This document shows, piece after piece, positions 31,626-39,409 of a stretch of 64,000 nucleotides of DNA (within the stretch, counting starts at the first letter, position 1; the number at the start of each line of letters is the position of its first letter). The notes beneath the pieces were generated by a model that did no database searches, was not told where the DNA came from, and saw nothing but the letters and a program-made list of their open reading frames with translations. The DNA lies in NCBI RefSeq assembly GCF_016918505.1, contig NZ_JAFFPZ010000001.1:1-64000 (forward strand). Direction: 5' to 3'. The DNA is from Desulforhopalus vacuolatus. GTDB taxonomy: Bacteria; Desulfobacterota; Desulfobulbia; Desulfobulbales; Desulfocapsaceae. Both the position numbers and the translations under genes were made by a program.

Positions 31626-33088
31626 TATTTCTCCCTCACAAAACGCCAGAATTCCGGGGTCAGCATGATCAGGAAGGGAATAAGTTCGAGGCGACCGGCA
31701 AGCATGTCTATCGTGAAGATAATCTTCGTGGAAACGTACAGATTACCGAAGGTGCCCATGGGCCCAAGATCCCCAAAGCCTGGCCCCACATTGCCAATAG
31801 TGGCAAGGGTGCCGACAAAACCGATGGAAAAGTCACCTTCAATCATACTGCAGAGAAGACCGGAAAACAGCACCAAAACGAGATAAAAGAAGAGAAAACT
31901 GAACATTTGTCGACCAATATCGCTGGAAACAGGGGTGCAGTCGATTTTGACAGGCAGCACCGCCTGTGGATGTATCAGCAGAGCAATTTCCCGCTTCAGC
32001 CAGCGCCAGACAAAGAGAATCCGTACCACCTTCACACCGCCACCGGCTGATCCGGCACAACCGCCGATAAACATCATGGTCAGGAGTACCGCCTGCGCCG
32101 GGATCTGCCAGAGGGCGAAGTCAGCGGAAGAAAAACCGGCAGTAGTGAGGATGGAGACCACCTGAAAGGCGGCGTCGCGCAGGGCATCATTGATTGAATC
32201 GTAATTCTCTCTGAGCAGTAACGCGGTGAGCAGTGCTACGGAGACAACAATCACACTGAGATAAAGACGCAGCTCCTCACTGCGCAGTGCCATACGCGGC
32301 CGACGGCGAAAAAGGAGCTGGTACTGCATGGCGAAGTTGGCTCCGGCCAATACCATAAAAACAGTAATTATCCAGGTAACGGCGTTGTTATTGTAACCGT
32401 AGATGGAAAGCGGATTGGGTGAAAAACCACCCGCAGCGAGGGTGGTCAGCGAGTTGCAGAGCGCATCATAGAAAGGAAGCCCTGCCCCCATAAGCGCCCC
32501 AATCTCCATGAGAGTAAGCAGCAGGTAGACAAGCCACAACCCCTTGGCCGTGTGGGCGATACGCGGTGTCATCTTTTCTTCGGTCGGGCCGGGTGCTTCG
32601 GCAAAAAATATCTTGCGTCCCGCCACTCCAAACTGTGGCAGCACGGCCACAAAAAGTACGATAATACCCAATCCTCCAAGCCACTGGGTGAGACTCCGCC
32701 AGAAATAAAACGCACGCGGGTAGAGGCTGAAATCGGTGAGGATGGTGGCACCGGTAGTGGTCAGACCGGAAGCGGATTCAAAGAGCGCATCCACCGGCGA
32801 GAGGCCGAAAAAGAGGTAGGGCAGGCCGCCCACCACAGAGGCAGCCCACCAGGTAATGGCAACAATAAGCAGCCCCTCGGTCCGCTTGACATCATCGAAA
32901 TCTCTTTCGCTGCGGCCCTGGTACCGGCAGATGAAACCAATACCGGCACTGATGGCGGCAGCAAGGATAAAGGGGAGAGACTCGTTGAATTCGCTGTCGG
33001 CAAGAGCGAAGAGCACCGGCAGGAGCATGACCACTCCATAGGCGAGGAGAATGACACTGAGTGCGCTGGCTATACGTTTAAGGTTCAT
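31625..33088 (-). CDS. trkH: TrkH-type potassium uptake protein
   Basis: This membrane subunit of a Trk/Ktr K+ channel-transporter has 487 residues with 10-12 hydrophobic helices. The four selectivity-filter-like P-loops are visible: ASGLTTTGATIL, LTTLAAGGFSPN, VSILTTAGFSSAD and LATIGNVGPGFGDLGP. It lies 11 bases after trkA and overlaps gloB by one base. There is no clear Shine-Dalgarno before its ATG, so translation is probably coupled to trkA. Confidence 0.95.
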   Translation of the reverse strand: MNLKRIASALSVILLAYGVVMLLPVLFALADSEFNESLPFILAAAISAGIGFICRYQGRSERDFDDVKRTEGLLIVAITWWAASVVGGLPYLFFGLSPVDALFESASGLTTTGATILTDFSLYPRAFYFWRSLTQWLGGLGIIVLFVAVLPQFGVAGRKIFFAEAPGPTEEKMTPRIAHTAKGLWLVYLLLTLMEIGALMGAGLPFYDALCNSLTTLAAGGFSPNPLSIYGYNNNAVTWIITVFMVLAGANFAMQYQLLFRRRPRMALRSEELRLYLSVIVVSVALLTALLLRENYDSINDALRDAAFQVVSILTTAGFSSADFALWQIPAQAVLLTMMFIGGCAGSAGGGVKVVRILFVWRWLKREIALLIHPQAVLPVKIDCTPVSSDIGRQMFSFLFFYLVLVLFSGLLCSMIEGDFSIGFVGTLATIGNVGPGFGDLGPMGTFGNLYVSTKIIFTIDMLAGRLELIPFLIMLTPEFWRFVREK

Positions 33089-33099
33089 GGCGATTTATA

Positions 33100-34434
33100 T
33101 CAGGTAAAGAAAAACTCACGAACCTTTTCGGAATCTTCTTTCATGGTAAAGATTTCCAGCTGATCCCCCGGGCTGAGTAGAGTTTTGCCATTGGGGATAA
33201 TTAACTCCCGATCACGCAGGACGGTTCCCACTACCGCCCGGACGGGCATTTTGATATCTTTGAGCGCTGCCGACGTATATTCCTTCGGCAGGGTAAGCCG
33301 CAGCACCTCGCCACTGTCACCCTCCAGAACTGCCACCACATTCACATCGTGGGCCTGCACACAGTTAAGCACTTCCGTCAACGCGGAAGCTTTCGGCGAA
33401 ACCACAACATCAATTCCCACATGCTCAAAGACGCGATAGTTTTGCATGGTTTCGGCGCGGGTAATGATTCTCTGGCTGCCGAGCTGCTTGACCAGCAGGG
33501 AGCACAGGAGATTTTTTTCATCGTTGTTGGTAATACAGATACAGGCATCAGCTTTGGCAATGGATTCACTCTCAAGTAAATCCAGATCGGTGCCGTCTCC
33601 GTTGAGAACCAGGGTGGTCTTTAAGGTATCTGCGAGCATATCGCAGCGTTCAGCATTCACCTCAATAAGTTTAACCTTTACCCCGATTACCTCAAGGCGC
33701 CGGGCGAGCATGAACCCGACCTCACCACCGCCAATAATAGAAACCCGTTTCACCTCGTTGCGACTGTGGAAAAATCGCGCGGCAAGATCGTCCAGCGCTT
33801 CACTCCGGCCCAGAAAGAAGACCTTGTCCTCTTTCTCAATCACTGTCTGCCCATCTGGAATGAAGAGCTTCCCCCCGCGCATGATACCGCCGATCAAAAC
33901 CCCTTTCGGGAAATCACACTGCAAAATCATCCTGCCCGCCATTTTTGACTCCTCCCAGATCCGATATTCAAAAAGCCGCGCGCGGCCACCGGCGAGGTAT
34001 TCCACATCGAGGGCATGAGGGACAGAAAGAATGCGGAAGATATCCTGCACAAGAAGATGTTCCGGCCAGATCACCGAGTCGAGGTCATAACGGGTACGGT
34101 ACTGACTGCGGGCACTGCTGGCGAAATTGTGATTGAGATCAGCTTTGGAGATGAAACAAATGGTCTCAATATCACCGAGTTTTTTCAGGGTCCAGCAGGC
34201 AACAATGTTGCCTTCATCCAGTTCGCTGCAGGCAATAAAGAGTTGCTTTTTCCCGGCATCGATCTCTTCAAGCAATCCGATATCCCCCGCGCTTCCCTGG
34301 ACGATGCTCACATCAAGATCAGTGAAGCGCTTCCCGGGGAATGCTTCACTGAGCAGAGTAACATTGTGCTTCTGGTGAAGACGGGAGGCGAGCAGAAAAG
34401 CCACTTCGGTAGCACCATAAATAAGTAATTCCAT
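33100..34434 (-). CDS. trkA: TrkA, regulatory subunit of potassium uptake
   Basis: This cytoplasmic NAD(H)/ATP-binding gating ring subunit has 444 residues in two RCK repeats, each TrkA_N plus TrkA_C. The second Rossmann motif is intact (VSIIGGGEVGFMLARRLE, near residue 228). The first reads MELLIYGATEVAFLLASRL, so the GxGxxG loop is degraded (G-A-T-E-V-A) and nucleotide binding may be confined to the second half. C-terminal TrkA_C blocks include IPDGQTVIEKEDKVFFLG and IPNGKTLLSPGDQLEIF. The start was taken at MELLIYG; an upstream in-frame codon lacks support. Confidence 0.94.
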   Translation of the reverse strand: MELLIYGATEVAFLLASRLHQKHNVTLLSEAFPGKRFTDLDVSIVQGSAGDIGLLEEIDAGKKQLFIACSELDEGNIVACWTLKKLGDIETICFISKADLNHNFASSARSQYRTRYDLDSVIWPEHLLVQDIFRILSVPHALDVEYLAGGRARLFEYRIWEESKMAGRMILQCDFPKGVLIGGIMRGGKLFIPDGQTVIEKEDKVFFLGRSEALDDLAARFFHSRNEVKRVSIIGGGEVGFMLARRLEVIGVKVKLIEVNAERCDMLADTLKTTLVLNGDGTDLDLLESESIAKADACICITNNDEKNLLCSLLVKQLGSQRIITRAETMQNYRVFEHVGIDVVVSPKASALTEVLNCVQAHDVNVVAVLEGDSGEVLRLTLPKEYTSAALKDIKMPVRAVVGTVLRDRELIIPNGKTLLSPGDQLEIFTMKEDSEKVREFFFT

Positions 34435-34585
34435 TTTTTTCTCTAGTATACAGGGGATCCGCAAAAGGGATGGACTGGAGACACCTGATAACGGGTTCCG
34501 GAAACAGGGGGGATACTACCACCAAACAGCCAGCAACAAAAGAAAACATAGAATAATCATCCATCTTCTTTGTTCCCCTCAAAAA

Positions 34586-34663
34586 TGTATCCTCGGAGGT
34601 AAGCGCCAGACTCCAGGTAAGCGCTGGACTCCGTGATCAAAATCATACCTGCTGGAAATGTAA
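34586..34663. repeat. Family B internal fragment
   Basis: TATCCTCGGAGGTAAGCG, a short duplicated GGTAAGCG unit, and ATCAAAATCATACCTGC match the core of the family B copy at 48008. No terminal repeats remain. The trkA-spy gap (34435-34827) otherwise holds a purine-rich stretch and the spy terminator, no gene. Confidence 0.65.
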
Positions 34664-34723
34664 CGTCTCAATATGTTATGGAAAAAGACAAAGACAAAAA
34701 GGGAGAAAGGAGGCAGGAGGCAG

Positions 34724-34763
34724 AAAAAAAGGCCATACCCGCTTTTCGCGGGTATGGCCTTTT
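34724..34763 (-). terminator. Terminator of the Spy/ZraP-like gene
   Basis: A 16-bp stem AAAAGGCCATACCCGC/GCGGGTATGGCCTTTT with a TTTTC loop is followed on the minus strand by a run of T. Confidence 0.85.
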
Positions 34764-34827
34764 ACTTTCTCAGAAAATTGCAGGATTTCAACCAGGAGCT
34801 GGGAATCCTTTTCTGCCGGGAACTTTC

Positions 34828-35304
34828 TTATTGTCCGTCATCGATTATTTCAACGGGGACAGGAACCGGAACGCCCATTCTCATGCCACGTTCCATCCCC
34901 TGCCTGTAATAACCTCCGTCATTTCCGCGTCCCATTCCGTGTTTCATACCCATACCGCCGAGACAGCCGGCAAGCCCGGCTGTCTGAGCTTTGGTCTGCA
35001 GAGTATAACGCAGGTCAAAGATCTCACCGGCGAGGGCCGCAGCCTGACTGGCATTCGGGGAAGCACCCAGCATCACTGCCTGGTACTCGGCCCTTTTCAT
35101 TGCCAGTTGTTTACGCAACCCGGCATTCTCAGTCAAAAAGGTATTCACTTTCGTCTGCATGGCTGCATCAAACTGTTGCATCTGTACCCTGCTTACAGGG
35201 CAATACACAGTATTGCCGTCATTTCGATGTCCATTATATGCCAGAACGGATCCAGCGGTTAAACAGGTTACGGCAATGACTGCTGCAGCAATTGTTTTTT
35301 TCAT
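34828..35304 (-). CDS. Spy/CpxP/ZraP-like periplasmic metal-stress protein
   Basis: This 158-residue exported protein has a signal peptide MKKTIAAAVIAVTCLTAGSV cut near LAYNG. The mature part is a helical hairpin (FDAAMQTKVNTFLTENAGLR, KQLAMKRAEYQAVMLG, ASQAAALAGEIFDLRYTLQT), as in ZraP/Spy zinc- and envelope-stress chaperones. It is followed by a Gly/Met/His-rich tail (GMGMKHGMGRGNDGG) that could bind metal, and an acidic end. AAGGAGAATAATC precedes the ATG. Only a single Cys in the N-terminal part (VYCPVSR) and one later (GCLGGMG) are present. The gene stands alone between two terminators. Confidence 0.82.
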   Translation of the reverse strand: MKKTIAAAVIAVTCLTAGSVLAYNGHRNDGNTVYCPVSRVQMQQFDAAMQTKVNTFLTENAGLRKQLAMKRAEYQAVMLGASPNASQAAALAGEIFDLRYTLQTKAQTAGLAGCLGGMGMKHGMGRGNDGGYYRQGMERGMRMGVPVPVPVEIIDDGQ

Positions 35305-35587
35305 GATTATTCTCCTTGTTCGTTACACGGCCCGTTACTGCGAGCCAGTTAAATCAGCATTTTTGCTGATTCTGTTCCCAGAGTATGGATACTTCCCGTC
35401 TGTTATAAATATTGTTCTTTCTGATCGAAAAGCAAAAATTTTATCTCAAAAGAAACTGAACCCCGAGTCCTTATCCCGGCGCCCTTTGCTTTTATAAAGC
35501 AATCATCGTGCCATATATAATATTTTCTGTAACACACAGGAATTTCGATATTATTTTAGAGAAAAAAAATACCCGGCCGCGAAAGAA
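35305..35587. other. Intergenic DNA upstream of the Spy/ZraP-like gene
   Basis: No ORF with coding character is visible. The left end (35305-35460) should hold the promoter of the leftward Spy-like gene. Near 35566-35582 a shorter AATACCCGGCCGCGAAAGA precedes a near-copy, AATACCCGGCCACAAAGA, in the adjacent terminator, a local direct repeat. Confidence 0.5.
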
Positions 35588-35635
35588 GAGTAAAAAATAC
35601 CCGGCCACAAAGAAACAACCGGGTATTTTTTACTC
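35588..35635. terminator. Bidirectional terminator downstream of the RapZ-C gene
   Basis: A 17-bp perfect stem GAGTAAAAAATACCCGG/CCGGGTATTTTTTACTC closes a 14-base loop. A- and T-rich arms give a terminator shape on both strands; the leftward reading stops the RapZ-C transcript. Confidence 0.75.
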
Positions 35636-35686
35636 AGAAGGGAAGTACAAAGAAGGGGAAAGAGGGATAAATCAAATCTGTTATAC

Positions 35687-36070
35687 TCAGAAACTGTCCT
35701 TTTCCATATCACGGTGAAATAACTCCACCGGATACTGTTCGGAGAGCTGCGCGGCAAGGAATTCGGTCATGGCGACGGAACGATGTCGGCCCCCCGTACA
35801 TCCAATAGCCAGCCGCAACACCTCTTTGTCCGCAGCTGCCTGTTGAACAAGCCACAGGCGAAGCAACTCAAGCAACTGTCCCTTCAACTCCCTCCCTTCA
35901 CTGCTGTCCAGCACGTAAGCGGCAATTTCCCCGTCCTGCCCATTGCGGGCCCGAAGAGAATCCTCCCAGAAGGGATTCGGCAGACAACGGATATCAAGGA
36001 GGAAATTTGTATCACGCGGACAGCCGTATTTATACCCGAAGGAGAAAATTACCAGCTGCATTTTGGCCAT
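35687..36070 (-). CDS. Stand-alone RapZ C-terminal domain protein
   Basis: This 127-residue protein matches the C-terminal half of RapZ (YvcJ): FSFGYKYGCPRDTNFLLDIR, CLPNPFW and the signature IGCTGGRHRSVAMTEFLA. In enterobacteria RapZ pairs an N-terminal P-loop kinase-like domain with this part, which binds small RNAs and glucosamine-6-phosphate. Here the N-terminal domain is missing; the ORF begins with its own ribosome site (TGGAG 7 bases before ATG), so it is not a broken gene. A role in RNA or nucleotide-sugar sensing is inference. Confidence 0.88.
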   Translation of the reverse strand: MAKMQLVIFSFGYKYGCPRDTNFLLDIRCLPNPFWEDSLRARNGQDGEIAAYVLDSSEGRELKGQLLELLRLWLVQQAAADKEVLRLAIGCTGGRHRSVAMTEFLAAQLSEQYPVELFHRDMEKDSF

Positions 36071-36153
36071 GACAAACTCCAGTGAAAAGGGATGACGCCC
36101 GGAACAAGAAAGACTATCCTGCGACCCGTCTGCATCAATAATCCAATATAATT

Positions 36154-37545
36154 ATGAATATACTATTACAACTTTTCCATATAACTCCAAAGCGTTACCT
36201 GCAGTACCGAACCGTCTTGCGCGTCTGCCTGCCACTGGTTCTGAGTCTGTCGGCCACGACCATGATGGAATTCACCGACCGCATCTTTCTTGCCAACTAT
36301 GAGATAGATGCCATCTCAGCAGCCCTGCCGGCAGCCAGCGTCTCCTTTCTCTTTCTGGTTTTCTTCGGTGGCGTCAGTGGTTATGCAGGAGTTTTCATTG
36401 CCCAGTACACCGGCCGGGGTGACCACCGCAAGGTGGGCAGCGTTCTTTGGCAGGCAATATGGTTTTCACTGGGGGCGGCAGTGGTTATTTTTATACTCGG
36501 TCTCTTCGCCGAACCCATTTTCGCCTTCGTTGGTCACACCGCCAGGGTGCAGCAGCTTGAGCGCACCTACTTCTCCATTCTCTGCAACGGCTCGGTGCTG
36601 CAGCTCACCATGGTTACTCTCAGTGCCTTTCTCACCGGCCGCGGACTGACCCGTCCGGTGATGGTCATAACTTTTATCGGCGTTATCATCAATATTCCCC
36701 TCGATTACGCCCTTATCTTCGGCCATATAGGCTTCCCGGAGTGCGGTATCGGCGGTGCTGCCATCGCCACGGTATTCTCCTGGATGGTAAACACCCTGCT
36801 GCTCGCCATCCTCATTTTCACCCGCCACAACAATAAAGAATTCGCGGTCTTTGACGGATGGCGTTTCCACCGTAAACGCTTTTTCCGTCTCATGCGTTTC
36901 GGTATCCCCGGGGCGATGCAGTTCACCACTGATGTTGCCACCTTCACCTTTTTCATTCTGCTGATCGGTCGCATCGGCGGGAATGCCCTTGCCGCCACCA
37001 ACATCGTTTTTTCCATCAACTCCCTCTCCTTCATGCCGGCGATGGGAGCTTCACAGGGAGTGAGTATTCTCGTGGGACAGGCACTTGGCCGGGGCAAACC
37101 AAAGCAGGCAAAAGACGCTGTACGCCGCGCCTCGGAAATGCTTTTTTTCTATGTTCTGCTGGTTGATATCGCCATGCTGTTCTATCCTGAGGTTCTCCTG
37201 TCACCTTTTTTTGTAGAGAACGGACCGGAGGGACAGGCTGTACAGGAGATGGCGGTGATACTGCTGCGCATTGTGGCAGCCTTCCTGTTTTTCGATGCCT
37301 TCTACATGGTTTTCAGCGGGGCCCTGCGCGGAGCGGGTGACACCGCCTACATGATGTGGGCGGCGGGGCTCACCGGAATCTTCACCATGGTACTGCCTGT
37401 GTGGGTGGGTATTGTGTTCTTTGATATCAGTATCACCACCGCATGGTTTGCAGTGCTGGCTTTCCTCGCAATAATCTTCACCATCTCCCTGCGACGATAC
37501 CTCAGCGGGAAGTGGCAGAAGATGATTGTGATTGAAGAGGAGTGA
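36154..37545 (+). CDS. MATE family efflux transporter
   Basis: This 463-residue cation-coupled multidrug/toxin exporter has 12 hydrophobic helices in two MatE repeats. Typical blocks are TMMEFTDRIFLANYEIDAIS, GYAGVFIAQYTGRGDHRKVG, IINIPLDYALIFGHIGFPEC, GIGGAAIATVFSW, and in the second half AATNIVFSINSLSFMPAMGA, SQGVSILVGQALGRGKPKQA. The substrate is unknown. No strong Shine-Dalgarno precedes the ATG. It is divergent from the RapZ-C gene. Confidence 0.94.
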   Translation: MNILLQLFHITPKRYLQYRTVLRVCLPLVLSLSATTMMEFTDRIFLANYEIDAISAALPAASVSFLFLVFFGGVSGYAGVFIAQYTGRGDHRKVGSVLWQAIWFSLGAAVVIFILGLFAEPIFAFVGHTARVQQLERTYFSILCNGSVLQLTMVTLSAFLTGRGLTRPVMVITFIGVIINIPLDYALIFGHIGFPECGIGGAAIATVFSWMVNTLLLAILIFTRHNNKEFAVFDGWRFHRKRFFRLMRFGIPGAMQFTTDVATFTFFILLIGRIGGNALAATNIVFSINSLSFMPAMGASQGVSILVGQALGRGKPKQAKDAVRRASEMLFFYVLLVDIAMLFYPEVLLSPFFVENGPEGQAVQEMAVILLRIVAAFLFFDAFYMVFSGALRGAGDTAYMMWAAGLTGIFTMVLPVWVGIVFFDISITTAWFAVLAFLAIIFTISLRRYLSGKWQKMIVIEEE

Positions 37546-37563
37546 GGATAAGACGGAAAAAGG

Positions 37564-37636
37564 CCCTGCCTTTACATTCGCCAATAGAAAGTGAAAATGG
37601 CATTTAGTGAGGTCATAACTTAATCGGAATGGTATA
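37564..37636. repeat. Family A variant repeat, copy 6
   Basis: CCTGCCTTTACATTCGCCAATAGAAAG, TGAAAATGGCATTTAGTGAG and GTCATAACTTAATCGGAATG GTATA is the variant form that also makes up the right end of the compound element at 39070. It ends only 7 bases before the next start codon. Confidence 0.7.
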
Positions 37637-37642
37637 TATCCA

Positions 37643-38386
37643 ATGCAGGCAGACAAATTACCAGCAGCGGGAGGCTGGTGCAAAAGGTGCGGCAGGTACC
37701 ACAGCATCCCCCCCGGCAACACACTGAAAGAGGCAGAGCGCCTGCTTGAAAACATCCTCCAGGCAGAAAGTATAGACCTCTTCACCCCGCCTCCACAGCG
37801 GAACCGCGCCTGCTCTGCAGACTTTCTTCTCGGCGAAGCGCGAGGCAAGATGTTCGGCCTGCTTGAATATGTAAATTGTAAAGGAGAGCAGGGTTTCCTC
37901 CGCGCTTTTTCCGGTCAGTACAACGGCCGCTGGCTGGTACCGGGTTGGGTACCGCCGGTGATTGATCCGGCAGTGTTTACGAAAATTAACGCCACTCTGG
38001 AACCTGCCATTAAAGTAATCAGCAGGGAGCTGAAAGAGATGGCGAAAGATGATCCCCGCAGGGGAAGACTGAAGCAGCACCGCCGCGAACTCTCTCGTCA
38101 CTTCAACCTTGAGGTGCGCAACCTCTACCGCCTGCGCAACTTCCGCGGAGAGAATGCCGGACTGGAAGAAATCTTTGCCGGACGGGGCATTCCTACCGGT
38201 ACCGGAGAGTGCTGTACGCCGAAACTGCTTCACCATGCGGCATGCAACGATCTGTACCCCCTGGGATTATGCGAGTTCTTTATCGGTCGGCAGACTCGCT
38301 CAGGCAGCTGTCACCATGGGGAATTTTATCTGCCCTGCGACACGAGGTGTGTGCCGCTGCTGGGCTTCATGCTCTGCGGACTCTGA
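37643..38386 (+). CDS. N-terminal accessory domain of a two-domain RluA-type protein, encoded separately
   Basis: This 247-residue protein has a start with CKRCGRYHSIPPG (possible zinc site with Cys/His), then GKMFGLLEYVNCKGEQGFLR, AFSGQYNGRWLVPGWVPPVI, a long charged coil (ISRELKEMAKDDPRRGRLKQ), and a C-terminal GTGECCTPKLLHHAACNDLY, CEFFIGR, HGEFYLPCDTRCVPLLGFML. This order matches the N-terminal domain of the long RluA-family pseudouridine synthases of gammaproteobacteria as I know them. Here it ends one base before the start of the catalytic-domain gene, so two genes replace one. Its own function is not known. The start abuts a repeat and has no clear ribosome site. Confidence 0.8.
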   Translation: MQADKLPAAGGWCKRCGRYHSIPPGNTLKEAERLLENILQAESIDLFTPPPQRNRACSADFLLGEARGKMFGLLEYVNCKGEQGFLRAFSGQYNGRWLVPGWVPPVIDPAVFTKINATLEPAIKVISRELKEMAKDDPRRGRLKQHRRELSRHFNLEVRNLYRLRNFRGENAGLEEIFAGRGIPTGTGECCTPKLLHHAACNDLYPLGLCEFFIGRQTRSGSCHHGEFYLPCDTRCVPLLGFMLCGL

Positions 38387-38387
38387 G

Positions 38388-39014
38388 ATGAAAATTATTT
38401 TTGCAGATGAATATATTGTTGTAGCACACAAACCCGGCGGGCTTCTCAGTGTACCAGGCCGAGGCCCGGAGAAACAGGACTGCCTCTCTGCCCGGTTGCG
38501 CCGGATATACCTCGACATGCCGGAGCAGCCAGCGGTGCATCGGCTGGATATGGCGACCTCCGGGCTGCTGGTCTTTGCCCGCACAAAGGCGGTTCACCGC
38601 AACCTCTCCTGCCAGTTTGAACGACGGGAAGTGGAAAAGTTTTATGAAGCAGTGGTAGAGGGTTTTGTACCGCAGGAAACGGGGGAGATTCGCCTCGCCT
38701 TTCGCCTTGATGTAGAGAACCGCCCCCTGCAAATCTACGACCCGGAACGGGGCAAACCCGGCATCACCCGCTGGCAGCGACTCGCCGTGCAGGACAGGAC
38801 CACCCGTCTCCGCCTTCAGCCGCTCACTGGCCGTACCCATCAGCTGCGGCTGCACTGCGCCCACCACCTTGGTCTCAACTGCCCGATTGTCGGCGATTTT
38901 TTCTACGGCAGCGGAAAAGATGGCACCCGGATGCTGCTGCATGCCACAGACCTTGCCTTCCACCATCCGCAGAACGGAGAGTGGTTACAGTTTCACAGTC
39001 CTGCCCAATTTTGA
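38388..39014 (+). CDS. RluA-family RNA pseudouridine synthase (catalytic domain)
   Basis: This 208-residue RluA-type catalytic domain isomerises specific uridines in rRNA or tRNA. It has VVAHKPGGLLSVPGRG, the catalytic motif HRLDMATSGLLVFART (Asp in RLD, near residue 51), RWQRLAVQDRTTRLRLQPLT and GRTHQLRLHCAHHLG. It has no S4 domain. It lies immediately after its accessory-domain gene, with a start 1 base past the stop. The target site cannot be told. Confidence 0.9.
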   Translation: MKIIFADEYIVVAHKPGGLLSVPGRGPEKQDCLSARLRRIYLDMPEQPAVHRLDMATSGLLVFARTKAVHRNLSCQFERREVEKFYEAVVEGFVPQETGEIRLAFRLDVENRPLQIYDPERGKPGITRWQRLAVQDRTTRLRLQPLTGRTHQLRLHCAHHLGLNCPIVGDFFYGSGKDGTRMLLHATDLAFHHPQNGEWLQFHSPAQF

Positions 39015-39069
39015 TGGTTGTCTGCTTTTTCCATCTCACAACAGCGCAGATACCGGTCTGAATTCAAGT

Positions 39070-39345
39070 AATACCATTTACATTTTGTATTAACCAGAGA
39101 ACACAAAGAGTAAAGATAGAACAACAGCAATTCTCTGTTTAATTTTAAAATCTTTTTTAAAGTTTTTTGCCTTTATTCGCATGTTTCGAGCTTTTATTCG
39201 TTGGCAAAAAGTTTTTCGCTGTTCCGTCTTTTGCTTTTCCCTGTCTCCCGTCTCCCGTCTCCTTTCTCCCGTTCCCTGCCTTTACATTCGCCAATAGAAA
39301 GCGAAAATGGCATTGAGTAAGATCACAACTTAATAGGAATGGTAT
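39070..39345. repeat. Family A compound element, copy 7 (left arm of an inverted pair)
   Basis: It begins ATACCATTTACATTTTGTAT and ends AATGGTAT. From 39127 it includes TTCTCTGTTTAATTTT, TTTTTTGCCTTTATTCGCAT, a CTGTCTCCCGTCTCCCGTCT tract and CTTTACATTCGCCAATAGAAAG. The part 39127-39345 occurs as the reverse complement at 41463-41655. No gene lies in 39015-39409. Confidence 0.82.
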
Positions 39346-39409
39346 AATAAGTGCGACACATTTACCAGCACCCACACCAATCGTAGACCGATTTTGTTCA
39401 AAAAACAGG

